DNA of 64,000 nucleotides, taken from contig NZ_JAKLOY010000002.1 of assembly GCF_023652955.1 (NCBI RefSeq), positions 1 through 64,000 of the forward strand, in the 5' to 3' direction. Origin of the DNA: Geomonas sp. Red32. Its GTDB lineage: Bacteria > Desulfobacterota > Desulfuromonadia > Geobacterales > Geobacteraceae. A model generated the notes under the pieces. The model did no database searches, was not told the DNA's origin, and saw nothing but the letters and a program-made list of their open reading frames with translations. The translations under genes were made by a program, and so were the position numbers. The stretch's first letter is position 1, and every line of letters begins with the position of its first letter. Of the stretch, positions 7,145-13,726 are shown piece after piece.

Positions 7145-8038
7145 ATGGTAAAGCGCAAGCCAAAGACGAATAAAGCCAAAAGAGACATTACTGCTGGCTA
7201 TTACGTTGTCGCTTTCGTGGATCTGCTCGGACAGCAAGGACATTTACGGAACTTGAAGGGACTTCCAGACAAGTCGGAACCAGCTGAGATGCAAGAGTTT
7301 ATAAAGGCTCTTAAGAACACTTATGGTGTCGTTACTGGGATGCGGAAGTCTTTCTCCGAGTTCTTCACTGGATTCGCAAAAGAAAACCCATGGGCTGCGA
7401 AACTAAGACCTGATCAGCGGAAACTCTACAACCAGCTCACTAGCGAGCCGATCCAGTTTCAAAAGTTTTCTGATTCGGCCGTCGTGTATCTCCCATTAAG
7501 GACTAATAGATTCAAGGTCCCATGTAGCGGTATCTTTGGGGTGCTTGGTGCTACGGCAAGCACCCTGATTTTTTCACTTGCCGGTGGGCATCCTGTGCGC
7601 GGTGGAATCGATTTGGGCGTAGGGCTAGAAATTTCAAGAGGAGAGTTTTACGGTTCTGCCCTTGCCCGTGCCCACACGCTAGAATCTAAAGTGGCGTCAT
7701 ATCCAAGGGTGGTCGTGGGGCAGGAGTTGGTAAGTTACTTGACTCATACTGCACAGCAAAACCCAATTGACATCTACGGTCAAGCGAACAAAGATGCGGC
7801 CAAAATTTGTTTAGATCTTCTGGCCATTGACGAGGACGGATGTGTATTTATCGACTTTCTCGGTGCTGGTTGCAAAGAGCACATGACAACTGCATTACCT
7901 CCAGAGATAGTACAAGTTTGCTACGGCTTTGTATGCAACGAGCTAACAACTCATGAGCATAGAAAGGATGACAAGCTGATTCGAAGATATAAAATGCTGA
8001 AAAGTTACATAGAATCTCGGTTATCCCTGTGGCAATGA
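7145..8038 (+). CDS. Divergent class III nucleotide-cyclase-like protein (297 aa)
   Basis: I chose ATG 7145 because GAGG lies six bases upstream; an in-frame ATG at 7133 overlaps that site. The protein is soluble. Its pattern resembles the class III nucleotidyl cyclase fold: VAFVDLLG with Asp26 where the first metal ligand would be, KFSDSAVVYL with Asp110 where the second would be, RGGIDLGVGL (Arg152), then GSALARAHTLES before SYPRVVVG, echoing the helix and strand that close a cyclase domain. Many uncharacterised prokaryotic proteins share this VAFxDxLG...FSDS pattern. Whether it makes a cyclic nucleotide is unknown. Two membrane-anchored proteins follow on the same strand. Confidence 0.6.
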   Translation: MVKRKPKTNKAKRDITAGYYVVAFVDLLGQQGHLRNLKGLPDKSEPAEMQEFIKALKNTYGVVTGMRKSFSEFFTGFAKENPWAAKLRPDQRKLYNQLTSEPIQFQKFSDSAVVYLPLRTNRFKVPCSGIFGVLGATASTLIFSLAGGHPVRGGIDLGVGLEISRGEFYGSALARAHTLESKVASYPRVVVGQELVSYLTHTAQQNPIDIYGQANKDAAKICLDLLAIDEDGCVFIDFLGAGCKEHMTTALPPEIVQVCYGFVCNELTTHEHRKDDKLIRRYKMLKSYIESRLSLWQ

Positions 8039-8063
8039 AAAGGAATTACAAAAAAATGTCAGA

Positions 8064-8129
8064 GCCAAACCGTTAGACCCAGCCGCCGGAAAAAGGTGGA
8101 CTGGCGGGGTCAACGGCTGGCAGTTGTAC
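8064..8129 (+). repeat. attC-like recombination site D
   Basis: L'' GTTAGACC (8072-8079) pairs with L' GGTCAAC (8108-8114), leaving an extra A on the left. A second stem, CCGCC/GGCGG, extends the hairpin inside. After L' come an 8-nt spacer and GTTGTAC (8123-8129), matching the spacing and GTTGT box of site A. The expected R'' box is degenerate; only GCCAAAC lies where it should be. The gene downstream starts 14 bp later. A factor-independent terminator is unlikely, since no T-run follows. Confidence 0.35.
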
Positions 8130-8142
8130 GAGAGGAAAATGA

Positions 8143-8751
8143 ATGACCATAGCTAATTTAATGCAGTCTGTGCCATCTCAAGCCTGGATTGCTCTAGCGA
8201 CGGCAATTTTGTCATCAGGGATGACCCTTCTGGGTGTGTGGCTATCAAACCGTGCTACAAATCAAAGGCTTAAACTGCAATTGGAGCATGACCAAAAAAT
8301 AAAGCATGAGGATCTCGTACGGAATCGACTCGAAGAGCTTTACGTTGAATCGAAGAGATACCTGAATCATCTCTGCTCCCACTACTTCCCCTACCGTCAA
8401 GTTATGCAAGGAGAGCTAACCTTCAACCAAGCACTGGACATGACGATTAGTAGTGGCGAAAAGGTGAAATTTGACCCAAACAGAGTGACACTGCTCATTC
8501 ACATGTATTTCCCCGAAGTTCAACCAGCTTTCGATGACATAATGATCGTACGGGAACAACTAAATGAAATCATAAATGGCTACAAATGGCAGTACAAAAG
8601 TGGAAATACGGACGGAAGAAAATGGTTGCAGGCGTTTCAACCGCTGTTGGAGTTGCTTTCAAAAAAATGCGGAGACTTCGATGGCGAAGTCGTGAAGCTG
8701 AAGGATCGATGCACATCTATCGGCTCCACGGGTTCGCTTCGCGCCCCGTAA
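8143..8751 (+). CDS. Single-pass membrane protein with coiled-coil stalk (202 aa)
   Basis: One N-terminal membrane helix (about residues 13-33, AWIALATAILSSGMTLLGVW) leads into a charged helical stretch (QRLKLQLEHDQKIKHEDLVRNRLEELY) and then a mainly helical cytoplasmic body. No catalytic motif is visible. GAGG lies eight bases before ATG 8143. Base composition is more AT-rich than the flanking chromosomal genes. It follows the cyclase-like gene and precedes another protein of the same design, so the three could act together, but this is inferred from position only. Confidence 0.6.
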   Translation: MTIANLMQSVPSQAWIALATAILSSGMTLLGVWLSNRATNQRLKLQLEHDQKIKHEDLVRNRLEELYVESKRYLNHLCSHYFPYRQVMQGELTFNQALDMTISSGEKVKFDPNRVTLLIHMYFPEVQPAFDDIMIVREQLNEIINGYKWQYKSGNTDGRKWLQAFQPLLELLSKKCGDFDGEVVKLKDRCTSIGSTGSLRAP

Positions 8752-8849
8752 GCCTCAGCCTCTTGGGCAAACGGATCTGCTTAACTAGAATTAGAAGATT
8801 TTGGCGCGCACCTCGGCACCATACAACATTTATATTCAAGGGACGACTC

Positions 8850-9446
8850 ATGGACTCTGAACTTCTAAAAACTATCACGTCAATTTCAACTGATGCTATA
8901 AAGATTATCGGCCCCGCTGCAATAACAGCTTTTGTTGGTTTTAAGGCGGGCAAGGTTCAACTTGAACTCAAAATTGCTGAAGTAGAACGCAATAATAGGT
9001 TTAAAGCACATGAATTGTTATTTAATTACTACAAGGACTGGCAAAGCCATGTAACAATGCGATACGATCAATTAGTAGAAATGTTTGGAACCATCTCTGG
9101 AGTGATAGCAGCTAGTAAAGATAAGGAAGAATTTCCTCTCAACACATACGTTCTGAAGTGCTTCGGCTCTTATGTAAAGTCCGCTCCATATGATGTTGAT
9201 ATTGCGATACGAGATTTTGACACCTTAAAGTTAGAATATCAATTGGAATATGAAATACTACAGGAACATAAACGATTAGCTGCGTCTTTACGCAGAATGG
9301 GTGATTTGGACCAGATATTTAGGACTATAGCAGATCTGATAGAAATATACGGCCACATCCACAGATGCGCTAATTTAATAGTAGGCGCGCAAGCAAAAAT
9401 GGCATTAAATCCATATATATCTGGCAACCCCAATAACAGTCTTTGA
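8850..9446 (+). CDS. Membrane-anchored helical protein (198 aa)
   Basis: The design resembles the preceding protein: a short N-terminal hydrophobic helix (IIGPAAITAFVGFKAG, about residues 18-33), a charged amphipathic stretch (QLELKIAEVERNNRFKAHEL), then an all-helical body. No known domain was recognised. ATG 8850 follows a weak AAGGGA site. The gene is AT-rich for this window, a sign of foreign origin. GTCCAAC at 9463-9469, just after the gene, resembles an attC left box, but no right box follows and a RAYT palindrome begins at once. Confidence 0.55.
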   Translation: MDSELLKTITSISTDAIKIIGPAAITAFVGFKAGKVQLELKIAEVERNNRFKAHELLFNYYKDWQSHVTMRYDQLVEMFGTISGVIAASKDKEEFPLNTYVLKCFGSYVKSAPYDVDIAIRDFDTLKLEYQLEYEILQEHKRLAASLRRMGDLDQIFRTIADLIEIYGHIHRCANLIVGAQAKMALNPYISGNPNNSL

Positions 9447-9480
9447 GGAGTTGAAAGCAAACGTCCAACCCGCGCAAGCA

Positions 9481-9599
9481 AGGGGCAAAGCAAGGGGACG
9501 GTCATGCGTTGCATGCGTTTCTCTATGCAGGGCCGGTCTCGCCATCACGATGAAGGGTAGGTAAACGCATAGAACGCATGACCGTCCCCTTCGACGTCC
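9481..9599. repeat. RAYT-type palindromic element, copy 4 (repeat of 6877-6992)
   Basis: A perfect 15-bp outer arm, GGGGACGGTCATGCG (9494-9508) and CGCATGACCGTCCCC (9575-9589), holds 4-nt mismatched bulges (TTGC/AGAA), then an inner perfect arm ATGCGTTT (9513-9520) and AAACGCAT (9563-9570) around a 42-nt loop. This copy is more intact than the one at 6877-6992. GCAAAGC on its left also occurs before the 6877 copy and before the element at 10522. It carries no coding capacity and must depend on a trans-acting protein to move. Confidence 0.7.
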
Positions 9600-9624
9600 G
9601 CCATTTACGAATCGAGGAGCAAGG

Positions 9625-10443
9625 ATGAAATACACCACCTTCGTGTCGCAGTCCCTCCAAATGATTCGCTATGTCATATTGCTTGTCATCTTGTCCCTAC
9701 TTGCCGCCACTGCGTTCGCACAAGGTGATGGTGCCAATAACGTAAAGGACAGTAAGAGCTATAAATTGCCAAGCAATATTAAGCTGTACTTCGAGGATAA
9801 GTATCAGAGCTTGGACGATATTATCTCTACTCTGCAGGAAACACCGAACGGTCCTTTGGGTCGGCTGCTTCTGAGCGGGAAACTGGTGCTGAAGAATGCA
9901 CCGAATGCGGAGCCAGAGACAACGGAACCCCTAAGCGAGCGGGCGCGGCGGGTCGCAAGGCAGTTCATTGCACAGGAGGCTTCTTTCCTCGGCATCGAGA
10001 ACCTGGGCGAGATACGGGAGAGGAAAACCTTCCAGGATGACTACGGCAACAACTTCACCTATGTGCTGCTCGACAGGTATATCGATGGGGTACCGGCGGA
10101 AAGCGGGGATTTTCGTTTCCTCGTCGATCCTGCAGGAAACATCGTCAGCGCACAAATTGAGCTGATTCCTTCCCCGCCCGAGCTGTACGCGGCGGCAAAG
10201 AAAAAACATCTTCCGGAAAAGAAGGTCATGGAGATCGTGGTAAAGGACCTGACGGACGCCGGCGAGAATGTGAAAGCGTTGAAGCTCAATCTTCTTCGAA
10301 AGTATGCGAAGCCGAAGCCCCCTTACGTCCGCTACGGGGTTACGGTGGTGTTGCCCGGAGTCCCCTCCAAGAAAATCAGTTTTCAGATCGATGCCATAAC
10401 TGGCGAAATAATCACAAAAGCTGTGCATCACAAGGTGATGTGA
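9625..10443 (+). CDS. Exported FTP/PepSY-type propeptide-domain protein without a peptidase (272 aa)
   Basis: A signal peptide ends near AFAQ (about residue 33). The mature part contains an FTP-like element (ARRVARQFIAQEASFLG, then TFQDDYGNNFTYVLLDRYIDG, about residues 110-160) followed by a PepSY-like strand pair (FRFLVDPAGNIVSAQIEL) and a closing segment SFQIDAITGEIITK. This is the propeptide layout of thermolysin-family (M4) proteases, but the gene stops where the peptidase would begin. It may be a stand-alone protease inhibitor or chaperone; I infer this from domain order only. GAGGAGCAAGG precedes ATG 9625. Confidence 0.65.
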   Translation: MKYTTFVSQSLQMIRYVILLVILSLLAATAFAQGDGANNVKDSKSYKLPSNIKLYFEDKYQSLDDIISTLQETPNGPLGRLLLSGKLVLKNAPNAEPETTEPLSERARRVARQFIAQEASFLGIENLGEIRERKTFQDDYGNNFTYVLLDRYIDGVPAESGDFRFLVDPAGNIVSAQIELIPSPPELYAAAKKKHLPEKKVMEIVVKDLTDAGENVKALKLNLLRKYAKPKPPYVRYGVTVVLPGVPSKKISFQIDAITGEIITKAVHHKVM

Positions 10444-10477
10444 CTCCGGCGCGGCCGCGAAGATATTACGGGATGAA

Positions 10478-10638
10478 TTCCAACAACGGAGTTGGACCGA
10501 GGCAAAGCACTGGGGGAATGAGGGGGACGCCCATGCTTTTATGCGTTTCTCCTTTCCCAAGACGGCAGTAACGCATAATTACATGGGATGTCCCCCTTCT
10601 TGGCCCAAGGCGGGGGCAACCGGACACGGGCGTTGTAT
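10478..10638 (+). repeat. attC-like recombination site E, with a palindrome in its loop
   Basis: TTCCAAC (10478-10484), a 6-nt spacer, L'' GTTGGACCG (10491-10499), then a long interior, then GGGCAAC (10614-10620), an 11-nt spacer and GTTGTAT (10632-10638). Boxes and spacing echo sites A and D. The interior is filled by the palindrome at 10522-10596, so the element seems to have landed in the loop of the site. A palindrome in the loop need not destroy folding of the outer attC arms. The match is by eye. Confidence 0.4.
10522..10596. repeat. RAYT-type palindromic element, copy 5
   Basis: The outer arms are GGGGGACGCCCATG (10522-10535) and CATGGGATGTCCCCC (10582-10596), with one 2-nt bulge. Inner ATGCGTTT (10541-10548) pairs with AACGCAT (10570-10576). 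ATGCGTTTCTC in the left half is shared with the copies at 6877 and 9481, tying it to the same family, while the outer arms differ. GGCAAAGC lies just upstream, as with those copies. Confidence 0.6.
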
Positions 10639-10673
10639 ATCCAGTGACCGTAAAGAATTGAGTGAGGAACATC

Positions 10674-11885
10674 ATGAACTACAGGAAATCGGTTCTGCTT
10701 CTGGCGCTCCTTCTCCTTCCGTTTACCGGCACCTCGCGGGAGGCCTGCAGCGCAGTGACCGAGCAGGAGGTTGGCCGGGCATGCGTCGAGGCCCTCGAGG
10801 AGGCGTCTTCTTATTATTTGCAGAAGATCGTCGCGATCCGGGACAATGAAGGCCGGAAGGACCTGATCTTGCTGGAGGCGGGGCTCGCGGGCAGCGGCAG
10901 CACGTCGCTCGTTGCTCTCCTGAGGCTCCCGGACGGTTGCCGTATCGTCCTCAGCACCGATGGCAGGGGCATCGACGCAGAGCCGAAAAAAGGTAAAGGC
11001 TACCCCGACATCCACACGTACTATTTTGACGACGACGATCACAACGAAGCGATGCAAACCAAAGACGTCACCTACTTCTGGAACGGCAAGGAGTACGAAG
11101 ACGTCACCCTCAAGAAACGAACCAAGAAGGGGAAAGGGCTCAATCAGAAAGCCCTCGATCTCTTCAAGCGCGGCAAGATCGAGGAGGCCATAGCTATCTG
11201 GAAAAGGATCGAACAGGAGCCAGATGTCGCCACTGCAGAGGTCTCGAACAACCTTGGCTTCGCCTATTACACCCTGGGCAGGAAGAACCACGACACCAGG
11301 CGCTATTCGGAGGATCCCGGCGATCCCGGGCCGATCGAATCGACTCCCTGGGACATGGCATTCTTCTATCTGAACAAGGCCTTGGAGAAAGAGCCGAACC
11401 GGTGGTCGGCCCTGCTTAACATGGCAGACCTGGAGTATGAGGAAAATGACTTTGTCTGGGCTTTGAAGCAGTATGAAAAGCTGCTTAAGGTGAAGCCGGA
11501 CTATGTCCATGCCGATGTAATCAGAAAAAGGATTGAGGAATTGAAGGGAAAGCCGGAGAAAGTCGGCGCCGAAGTCGTCGTCATGAGCTACCGGACGGGA
11601 GAAAAGGACATAACATATACCAGGGTGAATGCCCAAAAAGTGCTGCGGTGCGGGTATTACCGGAACGGCAAACTGCGTTTCCGCGAAAGCATCGTGGACG
11701 GTCTGGAAAACGGGGAGTTCCGGTCCTGGTTCGACGACGGGAAGGTAAGCGTCGAAGGGCAGCAAAAAAACGGCGAAGGGACGGGGAAGTTTGTCTATTA
11801 CCAGCCGGATGGCTCCATCAGTCAGGTCCTGATTCACAAGGAAGACGGGACCGTAGACGACGTCACGAAGGAGTATGCGAAATAG
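10674..11885 (+). CDS. Secreted TPR protein with C-terminal MORN/YwqK-like repeats, paralogue 2
   Basis: ATG 10674 has GAGG upstream and opens a signal peptide (about residues 5-26). The domain order equals that of 4536-5663: an N-terminal domain ending in YFWNGKEYED, TPR-like helices (ALDLFKRGKIEEAIAIWKRI, ALLNMADLEYEENDFVWALK) and a repeat tail (YYRNGKLRFRES, SWFDDGKVSVEG, GKFVYYQPDGSISQVL). The tail aligns along its whole length with paralogue 1, so the two arose from one ancestor, yet they are divergent enough to have been acquired separately. Periplasmic or secreted; role unknown. Codon use is more GC-rich than in the genes at 7-9.4 kb. Confidence 0.65.
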   Translation: MNYRKSVLLLALLLLPFTGTSREACSAVTEQEVGRACVEALEEASSYYLQKIVAIRDNEGRKDLILLEAGLAGSGSTSLVALLRLPDGCRIVLSTDGRGIDAEPKKGKGYPDIHTYYFDDDDHNEAMQTKDVTYFWNGKEYEDVTLKKRTKKGKGLNQKALDLFKRGKIEEAIAIWKRIEQEPDVATAEVSNNLGFAYYTLGRKNHDTRRYSEDPGDPGPIESTPWDMAFFYLNKALEKEPNRWSALLNMADLEYEENDFVWALKQYEKLLKVKPDYVHADVIRKRIEELKGKPEKVGAEVVVMSYRTGEKDITYTRVNAQKVLRCGYYRNGKLRFRESIVDGLENGEFRSWFDDGKVSVEGQQKNGEGTGKFVYYQPDGSISQVLIHKEDGTVDDVTKEYAK

Positions 11886-12286
11886 GAAGGAAATGGCAAT
11901 GGGGCCAGGCTTCGAAGTTCTCAAGTTGGAGGTGGTGGATGTAGGGGAGGGGGGATTTACTCGTGGCTCCTTTTCGGCCAGCGTGATGGCTCTCCGGGCG
12001 TCGAACCTGAGGCACTAAAATGCACATTTGGCAAAAAAGCGGCTTAAGATGGCTTAAGCTGCCGGTATTGCATGGTTTTACCGAAAAAACCATCACGCCC
12101 CCACAGGCGTCCCCTCGGAGCGGGAGCAAATGGAGCTACTGCGGCTATTTACACGGAATTACTGGGTAATTTCTCCTCGCCAACAGGCCGGTAGATCCAT
12201 GAGGGATAGGGACCTACCCCTTCAGGACCGTCTAAACGGGTACACCTTTCGGTTGCCCACGAGGGGAGGGCTGATAGACTTCCCAC
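11886..12286. other. 400-bp gap with two hairpins, upstream of the transposase
   Basis: No gene is supported here. GCTTAAG/CTTAAGC (12042-12059) and ATGGTTTT/AAAACCAT (12072-12093) form two neat hairpins about 12 bp apart, neither followed by a T-run. GGGGCCAGGCTT near 11901 resembles one arm of the palindrome at 3059 but has no partner. AATTAC/GTAATT near 12161 forms another small stem. Clusters of hairpins upstream of a RAYT gene are usual, since these proteins recognise such structures. Confidence 0.4.
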
Positions 12287-13297
12287 ATGCCTACCCTCGC
12301 TCGCATAGACCAGGTCGAACTTCTCCAGCACGTCATCGTCAAAGCCGTCCCGGGCCAACGGCTCTTCGAGGACGACAATGACCGTGACATCTTCCTCAGG
12401 ATACTGGAACCTCTCCTCGCCCAGACGGAGACCCAGTGCCTCGCCTGGGTCCTGCTCCCCGACCACTTCCACCTGCTGCTGCGCCCCACCAGGCAAAGGC
12501 TTACCACTTTGATGCTGCCGCTGCTGGTCGCCTATGCCCGCGGCTTCAACAAGCGGCACGGCCGGCGCGGGCGCCTGTTCCGCGGGCGCTACAAGTCGGT
12601 GGCCTGCGAGGACGAAACTGTCCTGAAGGAGCTCGTCCGCTACCTCCACCTCCACCCGTTGCGGTCGGGCGAGGTGGCGAGATACAAGGATCTCGAGAAC
12701 CACCCATGGTGCGGCCACGGCGCGATCATCGGCTCGTCGGTGCTGAGATGGCAAAGCGTGGGCGAGGTGCTGGAGACTTTCGGCAGGAAAAAGGTCAGCC
12801 GCCTGCTGGCCTACCGCCGGTTCGTGAAGGCGGGCGCGGGTCAAGGGGAGCGGCGGGAGCTGGCCGGGGGAGGAAAACGGCGGGTGCGAAGGCTGGGGTT
12901 GGAGGCGCATCCGGCCCGGTGCGACGGGCGCACGCTGGGCACCAGCGCCTTCGTGCGCGGGATCGAGGAAGCGGAAGAGTGGCAACGGGCGCCGGTTCGT
13001 GGAAGGGCGGAGAACCTCTTCGGTGAAAGCCGGGCGGTGGTTTCGGTATCGGAAGTGGTCGAAAAGGTAGCCGCGGCGGTCGGGCTGAGCCCGGAGCAGG
13101 TTCGAGGGCGGAGCCGGCTTCCCGAGGTCCGGAGGGCGCGCAGCGCAGTCTGTTACGTGGCGTACGTACGGAATTGCCATCCCGGCAAGGCGGTAGCCGC
13201 CGAGCTGGGCATGGCCCACTCAACCATCTGTGCCGCAGCCCTGGCGGGAGAATCTCTGCTCCGCAACGACCTTCGCCTCTACCGCCTGCGGTGGTGA
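12287..13297 (+). CDS. REP-associated tyrosine transposase (RAYT, Y1 family) with DnaA-like C-terminal domain
   Basis: This is a single-strand DNA transposase of the IS200/REP type (336 aa). The HUH motif is His60-Phe-His62 in LPDHFHLLLR; the likely nucleophile is Tyr119 in RYLHLHPLRSG, and RGRLFRGRYKS is also a family signature. Residues 1-185 form the Y1 domain. The C-terminal part (about 255-330) resembles the DnaA domain IV helix-turn-helix, ending HSTICAAALAGE, as in many longer RAYTs. RAYTs are single-copy housekept genes that move REP-like palindromes, so this one may have spread those at 1271-10596. No flanking IS ends are visible. The start lacks a strong ribosome site. Confidence 0.85.
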   Translation: MPTLARIDQVELLQHVIVKAVPGQRLFEDDNDRDIFLRILEPLLAQTETQCLAWVLLPDHFHLLLRPTRQRLTTLMLPLLVAYARGFNKRHGRRGRLFRGRYKSVACEDETVLKELVRYLHLHPLRSGEVARYKDLENHPWCGHGAIIGSSVLRWQSVGEVLETFGRKKVSRLLAYRRFVKAGAGQGERRELAGGGKRRVRRLGLEAHPARCDGRTLGTSAFVRGIEEAEEWQRAPVRGRAENLFGESRAVVSVSEVVEKVAAAVGLSPEQVRGRSRLPEVRRARSAVCYVAYVRNCHPGKAVAAELGMAHSTICAAALAGESLLRNDLRLYRLRW

Positions 13298-13341
13298 CCC
13301 GGTTTTTTCAAGGGGAACTTCCAATATTGATTTCTGCCAAG

Positions 13342-13379
13342 GCAAATCCCCCCTGTCCCCCCTTCGCAAAGGGGGGGAC
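13342..13379. repeat. 38-nt dispersed hairpin repeat, copy 1
   Basis: GCAAATCCCCCC, one variable base, GTCCCCCC, TTCGCAAA, GGGGGGGAC. The same 38 bases, differing at one position, occur at 35437-35474. The right part is a strong hairpin (GTCCCCCC/GGGGGGAC). Small C-run/G-run elements of this kind recur between genes in many bacterial genomes; the movement mechanism is unknown. Confidence 0.7.
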
Positions 13380-13452
13380 GTGAGGCTGGCGGAAGGAACT
13401 CGTAGGTCGCGTTGAGGATACGAAATGCGACAGGCTTTAACAGGAAAAGGAA

Positions 13453-13480
13453 AGGGCGCCGGATTTCGGCGCCCTTTTTT
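13453..13480 (+). terminator. Intrinsic terminator
   Basis: A perfect stem GGGCGCCG/CGGCGCCC with loop GATTT is followed directly by six T on the + strand. It ends transcription coming from the transposase gene and marks the right edge of the accessory region. Confidence 0.85.
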
Positions 13481-13539
13481 CATTGATGCTCTTTTTTTTC
13501 GTCGTCTTTCCCCCGACCGAAGGAGCATGCCGGCGACAT

Positions 13540-13629
13540 TCAGGTCTGAACGCCGAGCTTCGGCAGGATGAAGCGCTGAAGCACCACCCAGAAGACCAGG
13601 AACCCGCCCATAAAGAGAAATCCTTCCAT
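13540..13629 (-). CDS. 29-residue single-pass membrane peptide
   Basis: A perfect GGAGGT ribosome site six bases before ATG (13629, minus strand) opens a frame of 29 codons. It contains a membrane helix (FLFMGGFLVFWVVLQRFI, about residues 4-21) and a short basic tail PKLGVQT. The strong ribosome site, clean hydrophobic segment and separate location argue that it is translated. It lies 98 bp downstream of the minus-strand gene ending at 13727, on the same strand. Function unknown; peptides of this size often attach to larger membrane complexes. Confidence 0.6.
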   Translation of the reverse strand: MEGFLFMGGFLVFWVVLQRFILPKLGVQT

Positions 13630-13726
13630 GGTTTACCTCCTGAGACGTCTATACCATACATTCCAGTAAAAATATATATGGAAAACCCGGCCCTTGCCGC
13701 AGCCCATTCCAGAGGGAGCTTTTCCG

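Noticed and set aside
7145-9446. Assignment of the three-gene unit as a known Pycsar or CBASS system
   Set aside because: The first protein is only cyclase-like by pattern, and neither follower shows a nucleotide-binding or known effector domain. It is kept as a candidate finding only.
9463-9469. GTCCAAC as the left box of another attC
   Set aside because: It fits RYYYAAC, but no paired inner arms or GTT-type right box follow before the next start codon. A RAYT palindrome fills the gap.
12149-13219. A 356-codon minus-strand frame opposite the transposase
   Set aside because: It is Pro/Arg/Leu-rich shadow coding; the + strand frame has the HUH motif and catalytic Tyr of a RAYT.
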